NCBI RefSeq assembly: GCF_000208745.1
Contig: NC_030850.1
Span: forward strand, 34,988,041-35,052,040
DNA from: Theobroma cacao
Taxonomy: Eukaryota > Streptophyta > Magnoliopsida > Malvales > Malvaceae
Length of the DNA: 64,000 nt
Direction of reading: 5' to 3'
Position numbers and translations under genes: made by a program. Below, piece after piece: positions 45,832 to 56,779 of the stretch (positions are counted from its first letter, which is position 1; every line of letters begins with the position of its first letter). Under the pieces are notes generated by a model, which worked only from the letters and a program-made list of their open reading frames with translations, searched no databases and was not told the origin of the DNA.

Positions 45832-48370
45832 ATGGAGGCTTATAAGACATGGGTTAGGAGGAACAGAGACTACGTGCACTCCTTGGAGTCTCTTGCCAAC
45901 GTAAGCCTTTATTATTTCCTACCTTGCCATATAATTACATAAAGTCTTTTTTTTTTTTTAATTCCGGAAGTGTATTTTGATAGCTATTAGACGATTCTTG
46001 AATCTTGATCAAGAACACTTATAATCTTGGAGAACGATTGGTTTGAATGTTAATGTGCATTAAATTTATTGTTATGCTTGTGCTTCAAATATTAGCGCTA
46101 TAATCTGTCTTTCTCAAAAGTTTATTTCTTGTTTGATAGTTTAAACTCGAAGTAGTTGACTTTCTAGGTTTCACTTATGCTGGTCTAGATTCTGGTTACT
46201 GCCTCTTCCATCTTTCCCTTGCAAAGAATGAAGTGAAAAATAGAAGATATTGTATTTGCAATGTAAATTGAAATGGAAAAAAGAAAAAATGAGATATTTG
46301 ATCACAAAAATCATTCAATTGGAAACGCAAAATGAAAGGTGTTGGATTAGGAAGAGTAATGATTATCTGCAATTTTGGAGCCTTCGTTAGCCGGTAGAAT
46401 TCCATATTTGTTACCTTTGTGGGTTGGTATATCTCCAACGTTCCTTGTATATATGATCCATCATTATTTGGATTATTTGGTTTTGTATTCAACGAGTGAG
46501 CTTGGAAATGTAGGCAAGATTTTGTGAATGACTTTTTAATGTGTTTAGAAATTTGAGAATTCCTATCTTATGCTGTTATTTAAAACTGCTGTCCAGGGAT
46601 TGACGTGGTTTCTTCCTGAACGGTTCTCCACTTCAGAGATAGGGCCAGAAGCAGGTTTTGTGAAATTTTGGTAACATTGGCTACTTCTTGATAGCTTAGA
46701 AATTGATAAGAGTCATCTAGTTGGTTGCTGCCCCCCTCCCTCCCCTCTCTTCTCCTTGTATATCAAATTCCCCTCTTTTGAGCTATACTGTCTTTTTCAT
46801 TGACTGCTGACAGTTTTTCCCCATTAAACAATTTGGTAACCTTATGCAGTAACTGCAATTTTGGGAATAATCACTGCTATCAATGAGCATATAATCGATA
46901 CAGCCCCTAATGGGAGGTACACTGGCTCTGCTGACCCTTCATTCCCTTATGGGTTGTGCATATCTGCTTTAAAGGACTTGGAAACTTTGGTTGAAGTTGT
47001 TGCAGAGCAGTACTATGGTGATAAGAAATGGAATTTTATTGCTGTTACAGAAGCTACCAAGTAAGAAACATTCGACATCTATGCTTTTCTTGCTAATATA
47101 CTGGCATTATGTCTTTGCCTAATAACTTGGTATTCGATGTACATTAGGGTGATGGTTAGATTAGCTTTGTTCCGGAACAGTGGATATAAAATGCTTCTGC
47201 ATGGAGGAGAGATACCAAATGTTCAAAAAGATTCTGACGATACAAGTTCACAACAGAGAATTGGGGGTTTCCTGAAGCATGGAGGCCATCATGGACCTGG
47301 TTTGTTACAAAATAATCGTGGGCAAAACCCTTGGAATCTTGAAGGAAGGGCATTGTCTGCTTTGAGCAGATTTGGAGAGAGTGCTAGGATGATTTCTGAC
47401 CCTGTATGGATGCAAAGAATTCAACAACAGCATGCAATTATGGAGCCTCCAAGTGATTATTTCTTAAAACTTTCATGATTGGGTACTAATTTCAATGAAA
47501 TGATGGGAAATCTGTTAATTTATTGCAATTTTTCCTCTTACAGCTCCAATGATTAAAAGGCCTACGCTCTCCATGATTTTGTCAGAGAAGGATGTTAATG
47601 GAGCTTTATTTCTTCTGGGGGAGGTCCTTTTTATTACACGACCACTTATATATGTTTTGTTCATTAGAAGATATGGAGTTAGGTCATGGATTCCTTGGTT
47701 TCTTTCTCTGGGTGTGGACTTTATTGGAATTGGCTTTCTATCGCATGTTGTGAAATCAGGGAAAGGTGGAAGAGATCAACAGTTTTCTGCTTCTGAAAAG
47801 GATGAGGTTAGAGTCATCATAAATTTTTGCATTTCATCTGCCTCATCAACCTTTGGCATGATATCTGCAGATTTATTTTTTGAAGCATTCATTGACCTTG
47901 CTTAATAAAGTTAACTAGAGCTGTGCTGATATCAAGCGTTTGATGCAGGTGAAAAGACGGAAACTGTTATGGGCACTTTACCTAATGAGAGAACCCTTCT
48001 TTAGCAAGTACACCAGGTAATCGATAAACATTCACAAAAGTTACTACCTAATTCCTGCTGTTCTTTTGTCGATACCTTCCCACTGCTAAGGAATTTAACA
48101 AACTAGCATATGCTTGGTCTACAGGCAAAAACTTGAAGGCACTGAAATGCTACTGGAGACTGTTCCTTTAATTGGGACTCTAGCAGGTGCATTGGACAGA
48201 TTCTTTCCCCTTTAAAAATCTGAATATATTGAAATCATTCCATGTAAAATTATTGATCAAACTAATTTAGCTAGAAACTAATATTTTTTCTTTATATCTT
48301 TTGGCCAGCAAAAATTGTTGAGCTCGTAATCGGAGCTCAGACAAGGTATACATACATGTCGGGATCATAA
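45832..48370 (+). CDS. PEX16: Peroxin 16 (SSE1)
   Basis: Peroxisomal/ER membrane protein that recruits other peroxisomal membrane proteins. In Arabidopsis its loss (sse1) shrinks seeds. Exons 45832-45900, 46597-46654, 46850-47060, 47148-47452, 47544-47806, 47949-48016, 48125-48186 and 48309-48370 join to 365 residues, the expected plant length. It begins MEAYKTWVRRNRDYVHSLES. Family blocks are LTWFLPERFSTSEIGPEAV, KDLETLVEVVAEQYYG, VMVRLALFRNSGYKMLLHGG and GEVLFITRPLIYVLFIRRYG, followed by hydrophobic WIPWFLSLGVDFIGIGF. It ends KIVELVIGAQTRYTYMSGS. It is neighbour to URM1 and TCP9, as recalled for Arabidopsis. Confidence 0.95.
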
Positions 48371-51300
48371 GAGTGAAGCTGCTAGAAACCATGCTTCAAG
48401 GCAGTCATTTTGTTCCTTTTTTTCTTGGTTACAATCTTTTGGTGAAGATCCTCCCAACCACCAGATGCATGTTGTTGCTGTTGTATTCTTTAACCAAGTT
48501 CTAGATACAAGTATCATCGACATTCAACATTCAGTTTTCTTACACTTTCCATCTGTGTTAGAAATGGGCTCAACTTGTTTTTTGCATGGAAAGGGCATGT
48601 ATCTGTATACGGGCCTCGAGCTCAGGCTGTGCTGGGCTCAAATATTAATCAGCGGACTCTGACCTTCTTCGATTATTAAAATGAATATTTAATTTAAAAT
48701 TAATTGATAATAAATTTTATAATATCTTTAATTTAACAGATATAGGTCTATCACTACTTTAATAATAACTCTCACTTAGAAGGATTATGGAATAGGTCTA
48801 TGGCAGCATAAATCAAATGAACGAGGATAATGTTTATTTTAATATAATATTATTTTTTAGAACAGCTATCTAACTTAGAATTAATTAACAATAAATAGAG
48901 AGAGTTTTATTATATTTATAGATCTGAATTTGTTTTTTTCACCCTTAAATATAAAAAAAAGAAAAATCTTGTTGATCCATAAAGTTTAAGCATATGTATG
49001 AAAGTGAAATTATATAGTAATCTATAGAGAATTTGCTTTGTATAATTATGATCATAGTCTAAGTTTGTACAATCATTATTGTATATGAACATGAGATTAC
49101 GTTGAATTTACGTCATTGATGATATACATTTTAGTTATGTATGTTATATGATTATTGCAAATAATTGTGGATAATGTATTGGGATATCAATTGCCAACAT
49201 CTTAAGTAAACTCTCTTCGCCACTCACAAACTCACTCCAAATTTCTGTTTCATTGAAAATAAATATTTAAAATATAAAATTTATATTTAATGTACGATTA
49301 ATTAGTTGATAATAGTATATTTATTCTTTTTGAGTTTTCAGAAATCCTGTGATATTGATGTGGCTGTTTAATCCTCAAATTCCGTAAAAATTAATTAAAC
49401 TAATCTTCAAGGCTAGACCCCGCCTAATCGTACCACTCTTATAAGCTGCGATGGTCTTTGGCCTTCATCTCATTTGGTAAACATGTTCAATTTGATTTGA
49501 TTAAAAAATTTAAAAATTAAAAAAATTAATATGCAATTATTTGAATTTAAATAATTTATATAAATCGAAATAGATTTAATTTCAAAAAATTGATAACTTA
49601 AAGTCAAATTCAAATCGATCTGAATAAAAACGACATAAATAGATTTAAAGAAAAAAACCAAATTTTCTTCAACTTAAAATGAGTCTCAAAGAGTGCAATT
49701 TCCACCTATAACGATTAAATGGAAGCATTTTATCTTAGTCCGAAAAGAGAGAAATGGTCCACCAACCTATTAAGAGCTTGAGGGGATGGAGGTCCCAGTG
49801 GCCCACCAGTAAGGTGAACCATGATGTTAAAGACATTAAAATGGCGTGGCACAATGTCATTAGTGGGTTGTGGTTGGCAAAGCCCTCTCCTCTATCTCGT
49901 GCACCTGCAAAAAGACATGTGGTGGAGTGGTGGGGTACATGTACACGCATTCAGTCCACATAGAAGGTTAAGTACTTCGATTAAAAAAAAAAAAAAAAAA
50001 GGGAACATATGGGGGATGGGGTCCCCATCCAAGAAAAAACTGAAAAGGGGACCACTTTTAGAAAGGGGCAAGTGGGACTGTGGCCATAACCTATAACCCA
50101 TTGTGGCCTACCTTACCCCTACCCCACCACCACCACCACCACCAGTGCCCCCCAAAGGATGAGAGAATTGTGAGATGAGCCTGGTGCGGGTTGTGCCCCC
50201 TGGTTATGGCCCCCCCAATGGTTCATGGTGCTTGCTCCTTCACGAGACCGGTGAAAATGGTGGGATCCCACCATCTTTACTTGGTCCACCATGTAAATGC
50301 TTTTAATAGGTCCCACATTTTGGAAGAATCTAACACCCCCCCCCCCCCACCCTCCCCCATGGTTTAGACGGAAGAGGACTATGTGGTAGGGTCCATTATA
50401 AGGCCTGGTGGAGCCGTCAGATTTACAGATTGGGTCTTGGCCCCACCCCTTGGTTCTGTTGCCGTACACCACAGCTTGGGTGGGAAGCTTTACAGGCGAC
50501 AACTTTACTTACGACAGAGTCGCTCCAGGGTAAATCTTGGTCTGTTACCAGGCACAGTGTTTCTTACCATTTATGCGTGGATGGTAATCATTTCCCTCTT
50601 TCCATTTCATAATACAGAAGGCATTAAGAGGCTGAAAATCTTATATGAAAAAATTACCCTAAAACTCGTACAAGTCTATGTAAAGAACTCAAGCATATGC
50701 GATCCCACCTCAGCTAGTCACCCTGAAAAAAGGCCTGGCCTTGTCCTTCTTCGAATAGAATGTATTAATTTGTTAGGTTAAAGCTTAAAAGTTGTGAACA
50801 GCTAAAAACCTTCTCATCTTAATCTCAATGGATATATCCTTACTTCTTTCAGCATGCAATTGGTGGGTACGTAGTGGAATTTTATGCTATTAATTTCTCC
50901 TTTAAGGCTGTCAATTTCATAGCTTTGCTTGCTAACTTACGCACAACTGCATTCTATTATTTTGGATTGAAAAGTTCCTTTGTATTTTCTTTTACTTCAA
51001 TCTTTCCAAGTTTCAAATCCCAATCAAGGGCTCTGAAACCTAAGGTATGTCGAGAGAGAGAGAGAGAGAGCCGGGCATGGCAGTGATGTATCAGCCGCAG
51101 CTTGGGCCGCCGTTTACTTTTATGTATATCCGTCTCTGCAGCGGCATGTGTTGTAAATTGGGGGCCACCACAACCAGCTAAGGCAGTGTGCCAATTGCCA
51201 TTGCATGACCCATTAGCTTATGCCGTGGGCCATTTTACTCGTTAAACACATTTATATTGCCAACCTATTAAACTAAAGTCGATCTCACTGCTACATTAAT

Positions 51301-52636
51301 TCTCTCTTCTTCGGTGTAAACCTGTGGCTGTGATGAAATCGATCATGTGTTAAAGGGGTGCATTTTCAGGAGTCATGGACTTCACTGTTAAAGTTCAACC
51401 ACCAAGGGCAGCTCCGGAATGCATGATGGATTGATGGTGTGGTGGGGTAAAGGCTCAACACTCCCTCGTATGCTTGCTAGAAATTCCTGGTTTTGGCCCC
51501 CACAAACCAAATGGTTCTTCTTCTTACTAAGTCTTTCGTTTTTTTTTTGTTTTTGTTTTTCCATTTCATACACTTGACTTTTGGTTTTTCAGATTACATT
51601 CATATGCATTGGATGATATTAACATGATTGTCTTATTTAATTATTCTAATTCTTCAATTTAGAGACCGTTGGATTTGAATATTGTTTTTAATTTCTTGGC
51701 TTTCATGAATAAGACAGTACATAAACTCAAACTTCATACTTTTGGATGAACTTGATGAATATCATACTCTATTAATTTTATGAGATCAATGTTACTAGGC
51801 TTTTTAAGGTTATTAAACTTTTTTATTTAAACAATGATGTGTAAGATTTTTATCTCATTTTTGTTGCTTTTCTGTTGATAAAATATAGTAAAGATACTGC
51901 CAATCACACGTGAGGTCGATTACATATATCATCTTTTAATCAAAAACGGTACGAAACAAAGTTATTATAATGTCTAATGAGTTAATGTTAAGGGTAAAGG
52001 AAATTATTTATGGGTAACTACTCTTTAATTTCACTCAAGGTATACAAATACACACATGCTCGTGATTATTTTTCACTAAAAAGAAAAGGGTTTTATTATT
52101 GGAAAATATTTAAAAATCTGTCTGTATAGTGTTTTTGTCAAAAATTTAATTGACAAAATATATTTTCATAAAAAATGGTTAATTTCCATTGTTGTAGTAG
52201 AAATATCTGTTCAAAGCAATTCACCTAAAAGAGTATAGCATTATAATTATAACCTATGATGATAAAATTCATTGAAAGCTACATCATATTTTGAAAACTA
52301 TATGCATGTGTCATTTTATCCGCTTTGTATATTTATGAATCTCTAACTTAAAAAAGCCACGTTTTTCTTTTCATTCCCTTTAGTTAATTCAATGATAATT
52401 ATGGTTTGGGGCAACAAGAACTAGGGATTTTTCAAGAACTAACCAGGTTCATTTCCGGCCCTGAGAATTAGATGAGAGACGTTTTTAGTTTGCTTTGCAT
52501 AGTCGTCCATGCAACTTGGAAAGGCTTAAAACGGAAGATATAAAACCCAAAGAATTTTCCTTGTAATTTGGATCCTTGGAGGCATCACCAACTTTGACCC
52601 TACCGATCAGATAATCTCATAAATCCAGTGGGAATG
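48371..52636. other. Intergenic 4.3 kb between PEX16 and TCP9
   Basis: Bases 48700-49730 and 51580-52560 are A/T-rich. Bases 49740-50560 stand out as GC-richer and low-complexity: poly-A at 49983-50000, (CCA)n near 50121-50143, a poly-C tract at about 50336-50348, and several TCP-like motifs such as GGTCCCAC (50309-50316). A (GA)n tract is at 51052-51070. Open frames here lack protein features. Confidence 0.5.
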
Positions 52637-52668
52637 GGGCCCACGACGTGTCATCATCTGGTGGGTCC
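52637..52668. promoter_or_regulatory. Two class I TCP binding motifs in the TCP9-like promoter
   Basis: GGGCCCAC (52637-52644, the reverse of GTGGGCCC) and GTGGGTCC (52661-52668) both fit the class I TCP consensus GTGGGNCC. They lie about 135-165 bases upstream of the TATA box of a TCP gene, so self-regulation or cross-regulation is possible. Inference from motifs. Confidence 0.5.
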
Positions 52669-52801
52669 AAACATTAATCCATGATCGGTAGATAACCGTA
52701 GATTTTTTTTCTCATCAAGATATCAGAAATTAGAAAAAGCCTCAAAAGGTCTTCAATTTAAGTGGATTAACAGCATCAGCACATTAACGCTCCTCCTTGT
52801 A

Positions 52802-52809
52802 TATATAAA
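52802..52809 (+). promoter_or_regulatory. TATA box, TCP9-like gene
   Basis: TATATAAA lies 186 bases before the conserved ATG at 52988. The stretch between has no in-frame ATG and is a leader. Sequence match only. Confidence 0.65.
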
Positions 52810-52987
52810 ACGAGTTTTATCATTTGTTCGATCTTTGTTTAAGTCAGTACAAAAAGACTTCCCTCATGTAACCCACCGTTTTGTGTTTCCTTTCCTTCCT
52901 TTTTATAAAATTCAAAGCATTTTCAGTGTGCTCTTCTGTGTTGTTTTCTTCTCTAAGGTGTCTCTGCTGCTTCTTACAACAAAACTC

Positions 52988-54052
52988 ATGGCTGCAATTC
53001 AAAAACAAGAAGTTGAAGAAGATGAAGATACAAGAGCGGTTGATCTCAGCATCAACGGCGGTGGAGACGCTGCTGCAGCAGCGTCAAAGAATCCCAAAGA
53101 GGAGCCCGACACAGAGGCAGCTATAGGTGTGATGCCCATGGCGGTGCACGTGCCGTCAGCTATTCCCATGCCGTTAGTGACGGCGCCACCCACCGCGCCG
53201 AAACGGGCTTCCACCAAGGATCGTCACACGAAAGTCGAGGGACGTGGTCGGAGGATCCGAATGCCTGCCACCTGTGCGGCTCGGATCTTTCAGCTGACCC
53301 GAGAATTGGGCCACAAGTCGGATGGAGAAACTATCCGCTGGTTATTAGAGCACGCGGAACCAGCGATAATTGCGGCAACCGGAACCGGCACCGTTCCCGC
53401 CATCGCTATGTCGGTTAATGGGACCCTTAAAATCCCAACTACCTCGAACGCTAACCCCGAACCCGGTGACCCAAGTAAAAAGAAGCGCAAACGACCCGCT
53501 AATAGCGAGTACGTTGATATAAACGATGCCGTGTCAGTTTCATCTGGTTTGGCCCCTGTAATTACTTCTCAACGACGACAGCAGCAGCAACAACTACCAC
53601 CTGTTTTGCCGCAAGGGTTGGTTCCAGTTTGGGCAATACCATCAAACGCCGTCGTTCCAGGGGCCTTTTTCATGGTCCCACCTATGGCATCCGTGGCTGG
53701 GCCTTCCACCGAGCCTCATATATTCACATTTCCAGCCACCGCTACACCGTTAATTAACATTTCGGCTCGGCCCATATCGTCGTTTGTATCCGCCATGCAA
53801 CATGGTGTAAGTATAGCAGCAACGCCAGGTCAACTTCAAAGTAACGTAGCGGTTACGAGTTCCACACTTCCAGTGTCAAAGACGGTCAAAACGACGTCGG
53901 TTATGGCACCGAGTTCGAGTTCTGCTGCTACTATTACAAGTAGCAGTGCAAGTACTACGACGACGACGACGACTCAGATGCTGAGAGACTTCTCGTTGGA
54001 GATTTACGATAAACAAGAGCTTCAGTTCATGACTCGACCTTCAAAGCACTGA
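52988..54052 (+). CDS. TCP9: Class I TCP transcription factor, TCP9-like
   Basis: Plant-specific bHLH-like DNA-binding factor that acts in the nucleus on GTGGGNCC/site II motifs, in growth control. Intronless, 354 residues. The TCP domain spans about 74-132: basic part [20 protein letters not shown], helix [21 protein letters not shown], helix [19 protein letters not shown]. The class I deletion pattern in the basic region is present. A nuclear-type KKKRKRP run and SEYVDI lie at about 163-175. The C-terminus is Ser/Thr-rich, ending [17 protein letters not shown]. The start MAAIQK matches Arabidopsis TCP9 (MATIQK, recalled). The open frame extends 51 codons upstream but without an ATG. TCP19 is the nearest alternative. 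Confidence 0.93.
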   Translation: MAAIQKQEVEEDEDTRAVDLSINGGGDAAAAASKNPKEEPDTEAAIGVMPMAVHVPSAIPMPLVTAPPTAPKRASTKDRHTKVEGRGRRIRMPATCAARIFQLTRELGHKSDGETIRWLLEHAEPAIIAATGTGTVPAIAMSVNGTLKIPTTSNANPEPGDPSKKKRKRPANSEYVDINDAVSVSSGLAPVITSQRRQQQQQLPPVLPQGLVPVWAIPSNAVVPGAFFMVPPMASVAGPSTEPHIFTFPATATPLINISARPISSFVSAMQHGVSIAATPGQLQSNVAVTSSTLPVSKTVKTTSVMAPSSSSAATITSSSASTTTTTTTQMLRDFSLEIYDKQELQFMTRPSKH

Positions 54053-55160
54053 TTGAAAAACATAGGAAGACAAGAAGGAGTTCTTGTTGTTAATATGTTT
54101 TGTTTGGGGTTGGTTCATGCACTTTCATTGGTGGCTTCGTTGTTGGTGCATCCGCCATGAACGAGCAAAGCTAAACGAGGTCTCTCCCAAGCGTAAAAGG
54201 GAGGAGCACGTGCTCACGTGACGGGGTTTTAAAGGTGTGCACGTGTAATGTGGGGTCGGATTAGGCGGAGGTAGGGTCCACATCTGTGGTGGGTCAACAC
54301 TCAACCAAAAAGCAGAAGGAGAGGCACTCCGTGGACCGTGCAAAGAGTAGGATTTTTCCTTCTTTTCGTTTTTTCTCTTAAATACTAAATCTTTTTCTAA
54401 TGAGGGGCCATGGGGCCACCGGGCCACCTCATCCCGCTGTCATGTGATGTGTGGCTCGGGACCCCATGGGGGGGAAAAGTGGACCCTACGGGACCGTTTT
54501 TGCAATGTTCCCAAGGTCGCCGCGTGGTGGTCCCTACGGGGGTGGGGGTTGAGGGGGTTTGGTTCGGTGGTCCGATCGAGACGTGTGGGCCAAAAGCTTA
54601 GTCAGTATGGACTTGAGACACGTGTCTGGAACTTAGCTGTAGATTGTAGGGACGGCCTTTTTTATTTTCCTCTTTGACACGTGGGGCCCTTTGGTTTGTA
54701 GGGTCTACAAGATAACGCGATCACGATGAAAAAAAAATGAATAAATGATGATGAATGAAGATGATTCTGGCATCAGATGCTCTTCCCTTCCTCGATGTTT
54801 ATTATTAGAATTTGTTTTCCCTTTGAATTGAATTTGTAAAATGCAAGTAAATCGATGAACCATGTTAATAGACTTGTAGCTGATCATATGAATGGGAGGA
54901 GTTGATTCATGAATGTTGATTTTTGGTTTGGAAAAATTGAATCTTCAAATATTTTTGTTTAATGGTAACAATTGCTAACACTTCTAGTTCTTGAATAATT
55001 TTAGAAACTCTCTAATCCTATGCTTTGCTCTCACCTGACCATGAAAGTGAGTGCGCATTCAGTTGGAATAATCATACATTTGGGAAATTTTAATGGTTTT
55101 ATTTTATATTGCGTGGAAGTTGATTGGGGAGATGTAAATTGATTAGTAAAAGATAGAAAG

Positions 55161-55207
<47 letters not shown>

Positions 55208-55222
55208 GACNNNNNNNNNNNN

Positions 55223-55265
<43 letters not shown>

Positions 55266-56779
55266 CTAAATCATGAAAATGGACAAAGGTCATTCAAAAA
55301 GACTAAGTTTTTATTAGCCATAGCTAGAAAAAATATATTGAATTGATTATCCAAAAAAAAAAAAAAGGAAAAAAATAAATTGAATGTATAAATATAGTAA
55401 ATTAGAAAATGATAGGTAAATGAATTGGTAAGGGTATCTAGTTATGGATAGCAAATGACATGTGCTCACTGCATTTTTGTTGGCTTTCCAACGAATCTTT
55501 TTAATATATTGTCCATTGCTATCAAAATCTGTTAGCATTATTAAATTTTTATTATAATCTTATAATCTACTTATTATAATATAATAATTATAAGAGATAT
55601 ATTTTTAAAATCTTTGGTACATTACTTAGAACTGAAAGATATTTAAAAAAAAAGAGAAAAATTCCCTAAAAGTTTTAATATGCCCTGAAAATCTAAAGTT
55701 ACATATTAAGTCACTTGATTTTCTAACCGAAGAAGTAAGTTAGCTGTCATTAGAAGTACAAGGCATCAAAACTAAAAAATATTCCATTTATGTGAAAAAA
55801 AAAAAAACAAAAGAGAAAGAAGATTGTACGTTTTTATTTAATATTGACCAAAATGATCAACGGTGTAAAAGAAGAAAAGGAGGTGGGTCCAGTGGGGGAT
55901 AAGATGTGGGGACAGGTACAGAAGATAAAATGCACCCCCTTCCCTCTCCTAGAGTAGAGAGTCGCCACTGTTTTGCCTTTTGTGGGCTGCAAGCCACCAA
56001 AAATTGGGTCCACACTAGAAAGACAGTCTGGATGCAGGAAAGGGATGGTCCACGTGTACGGTTGACATCGAAGTTTATTTAAGTTTCCATCCGGTCCGAA
56101 CCATAGGATGTTTTACTTATTGCCTCTGCCAATTTTAGCCGCGTCATATTTATTCCCAAAATCTAACCTATGAGCCACAGTCAAAAGGCCCAACACCATC
56201 AAAATAATATAAACCAATCTGTTAAAAATTTAATGTGCATTTAAATATTTATTTTACATTTCATTTGAATATTAATTTTTTTTACAAAAATAATTATATA
56301 TAAATAAAAATATCTGTAAAAGATAATGTTCGAAATTTAAATAGTTTGAAATTTTTAAATATTAATTTATTAAAGTATTCAATACTATTAAAATAATTTT
56401 TTAATGAAATCATTTAGTGTAATTACATTTTTATTTACAAATTAGATAAATTTTACTAATATTTATAATAAAAACATTTAAAATAATAATAAATAAATAA
56501 ATCTATTTTCATCAATAAAAAATTTTAACAATGCATATAAATATATATTTATATATGTATGTACGTACGTCCGTACGTACGTATAGAGAGAGATTATAGA
56601 TAAGGCAACCAAAAAGAACAAACCTGAATAATTTTTGTTTAAAAGATGTACAGAGGAAATATGAGTATGTACAAGTAGAAAGCATTGCCCAGGGAAAAAC
56701 TACACAGTATAATGGGAATGGAAGAACTGTACTTATGCCTCTTCTAATTTCAACTTTATTTGAAAATACCATTTTCTTT
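54053..56779. other. Intergenic, TCP9 3' flank to PLD 3' flank
   Basis: Bases 54120-54720 are unusually GC-rich, with further TCP-like sites, including GTGGGGCC at 54681-54688 next to a CACGTG. The (AT)n run with a gap is separate. GTGGGTCC recurs at 55883-55890 and GGGTCCAC near 56006. A self-complementary (ACGT)n run is at 56561-56583, followed by (GA). No gene seen. Confidence 0.45.
55165..55262. repeat. (AT)n microsatellite with a 12-base assembly gap
   Basis: (AT)n at 55165-55200 and 55223-55262, interrupted by AATATATGAC and twelve N at 55211-55222. The true length is unknown because the assembly broke here. Confidence 0.95.

Noticed and set aside
52835..52987. N-terminal 51-codon hydrophobic extension of the TCP gene
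   Set aside because: The frame is open but begins with TTG and contains no ATG before the conserved MAAIQK start. It lies just after the TATA box, so it is leader.
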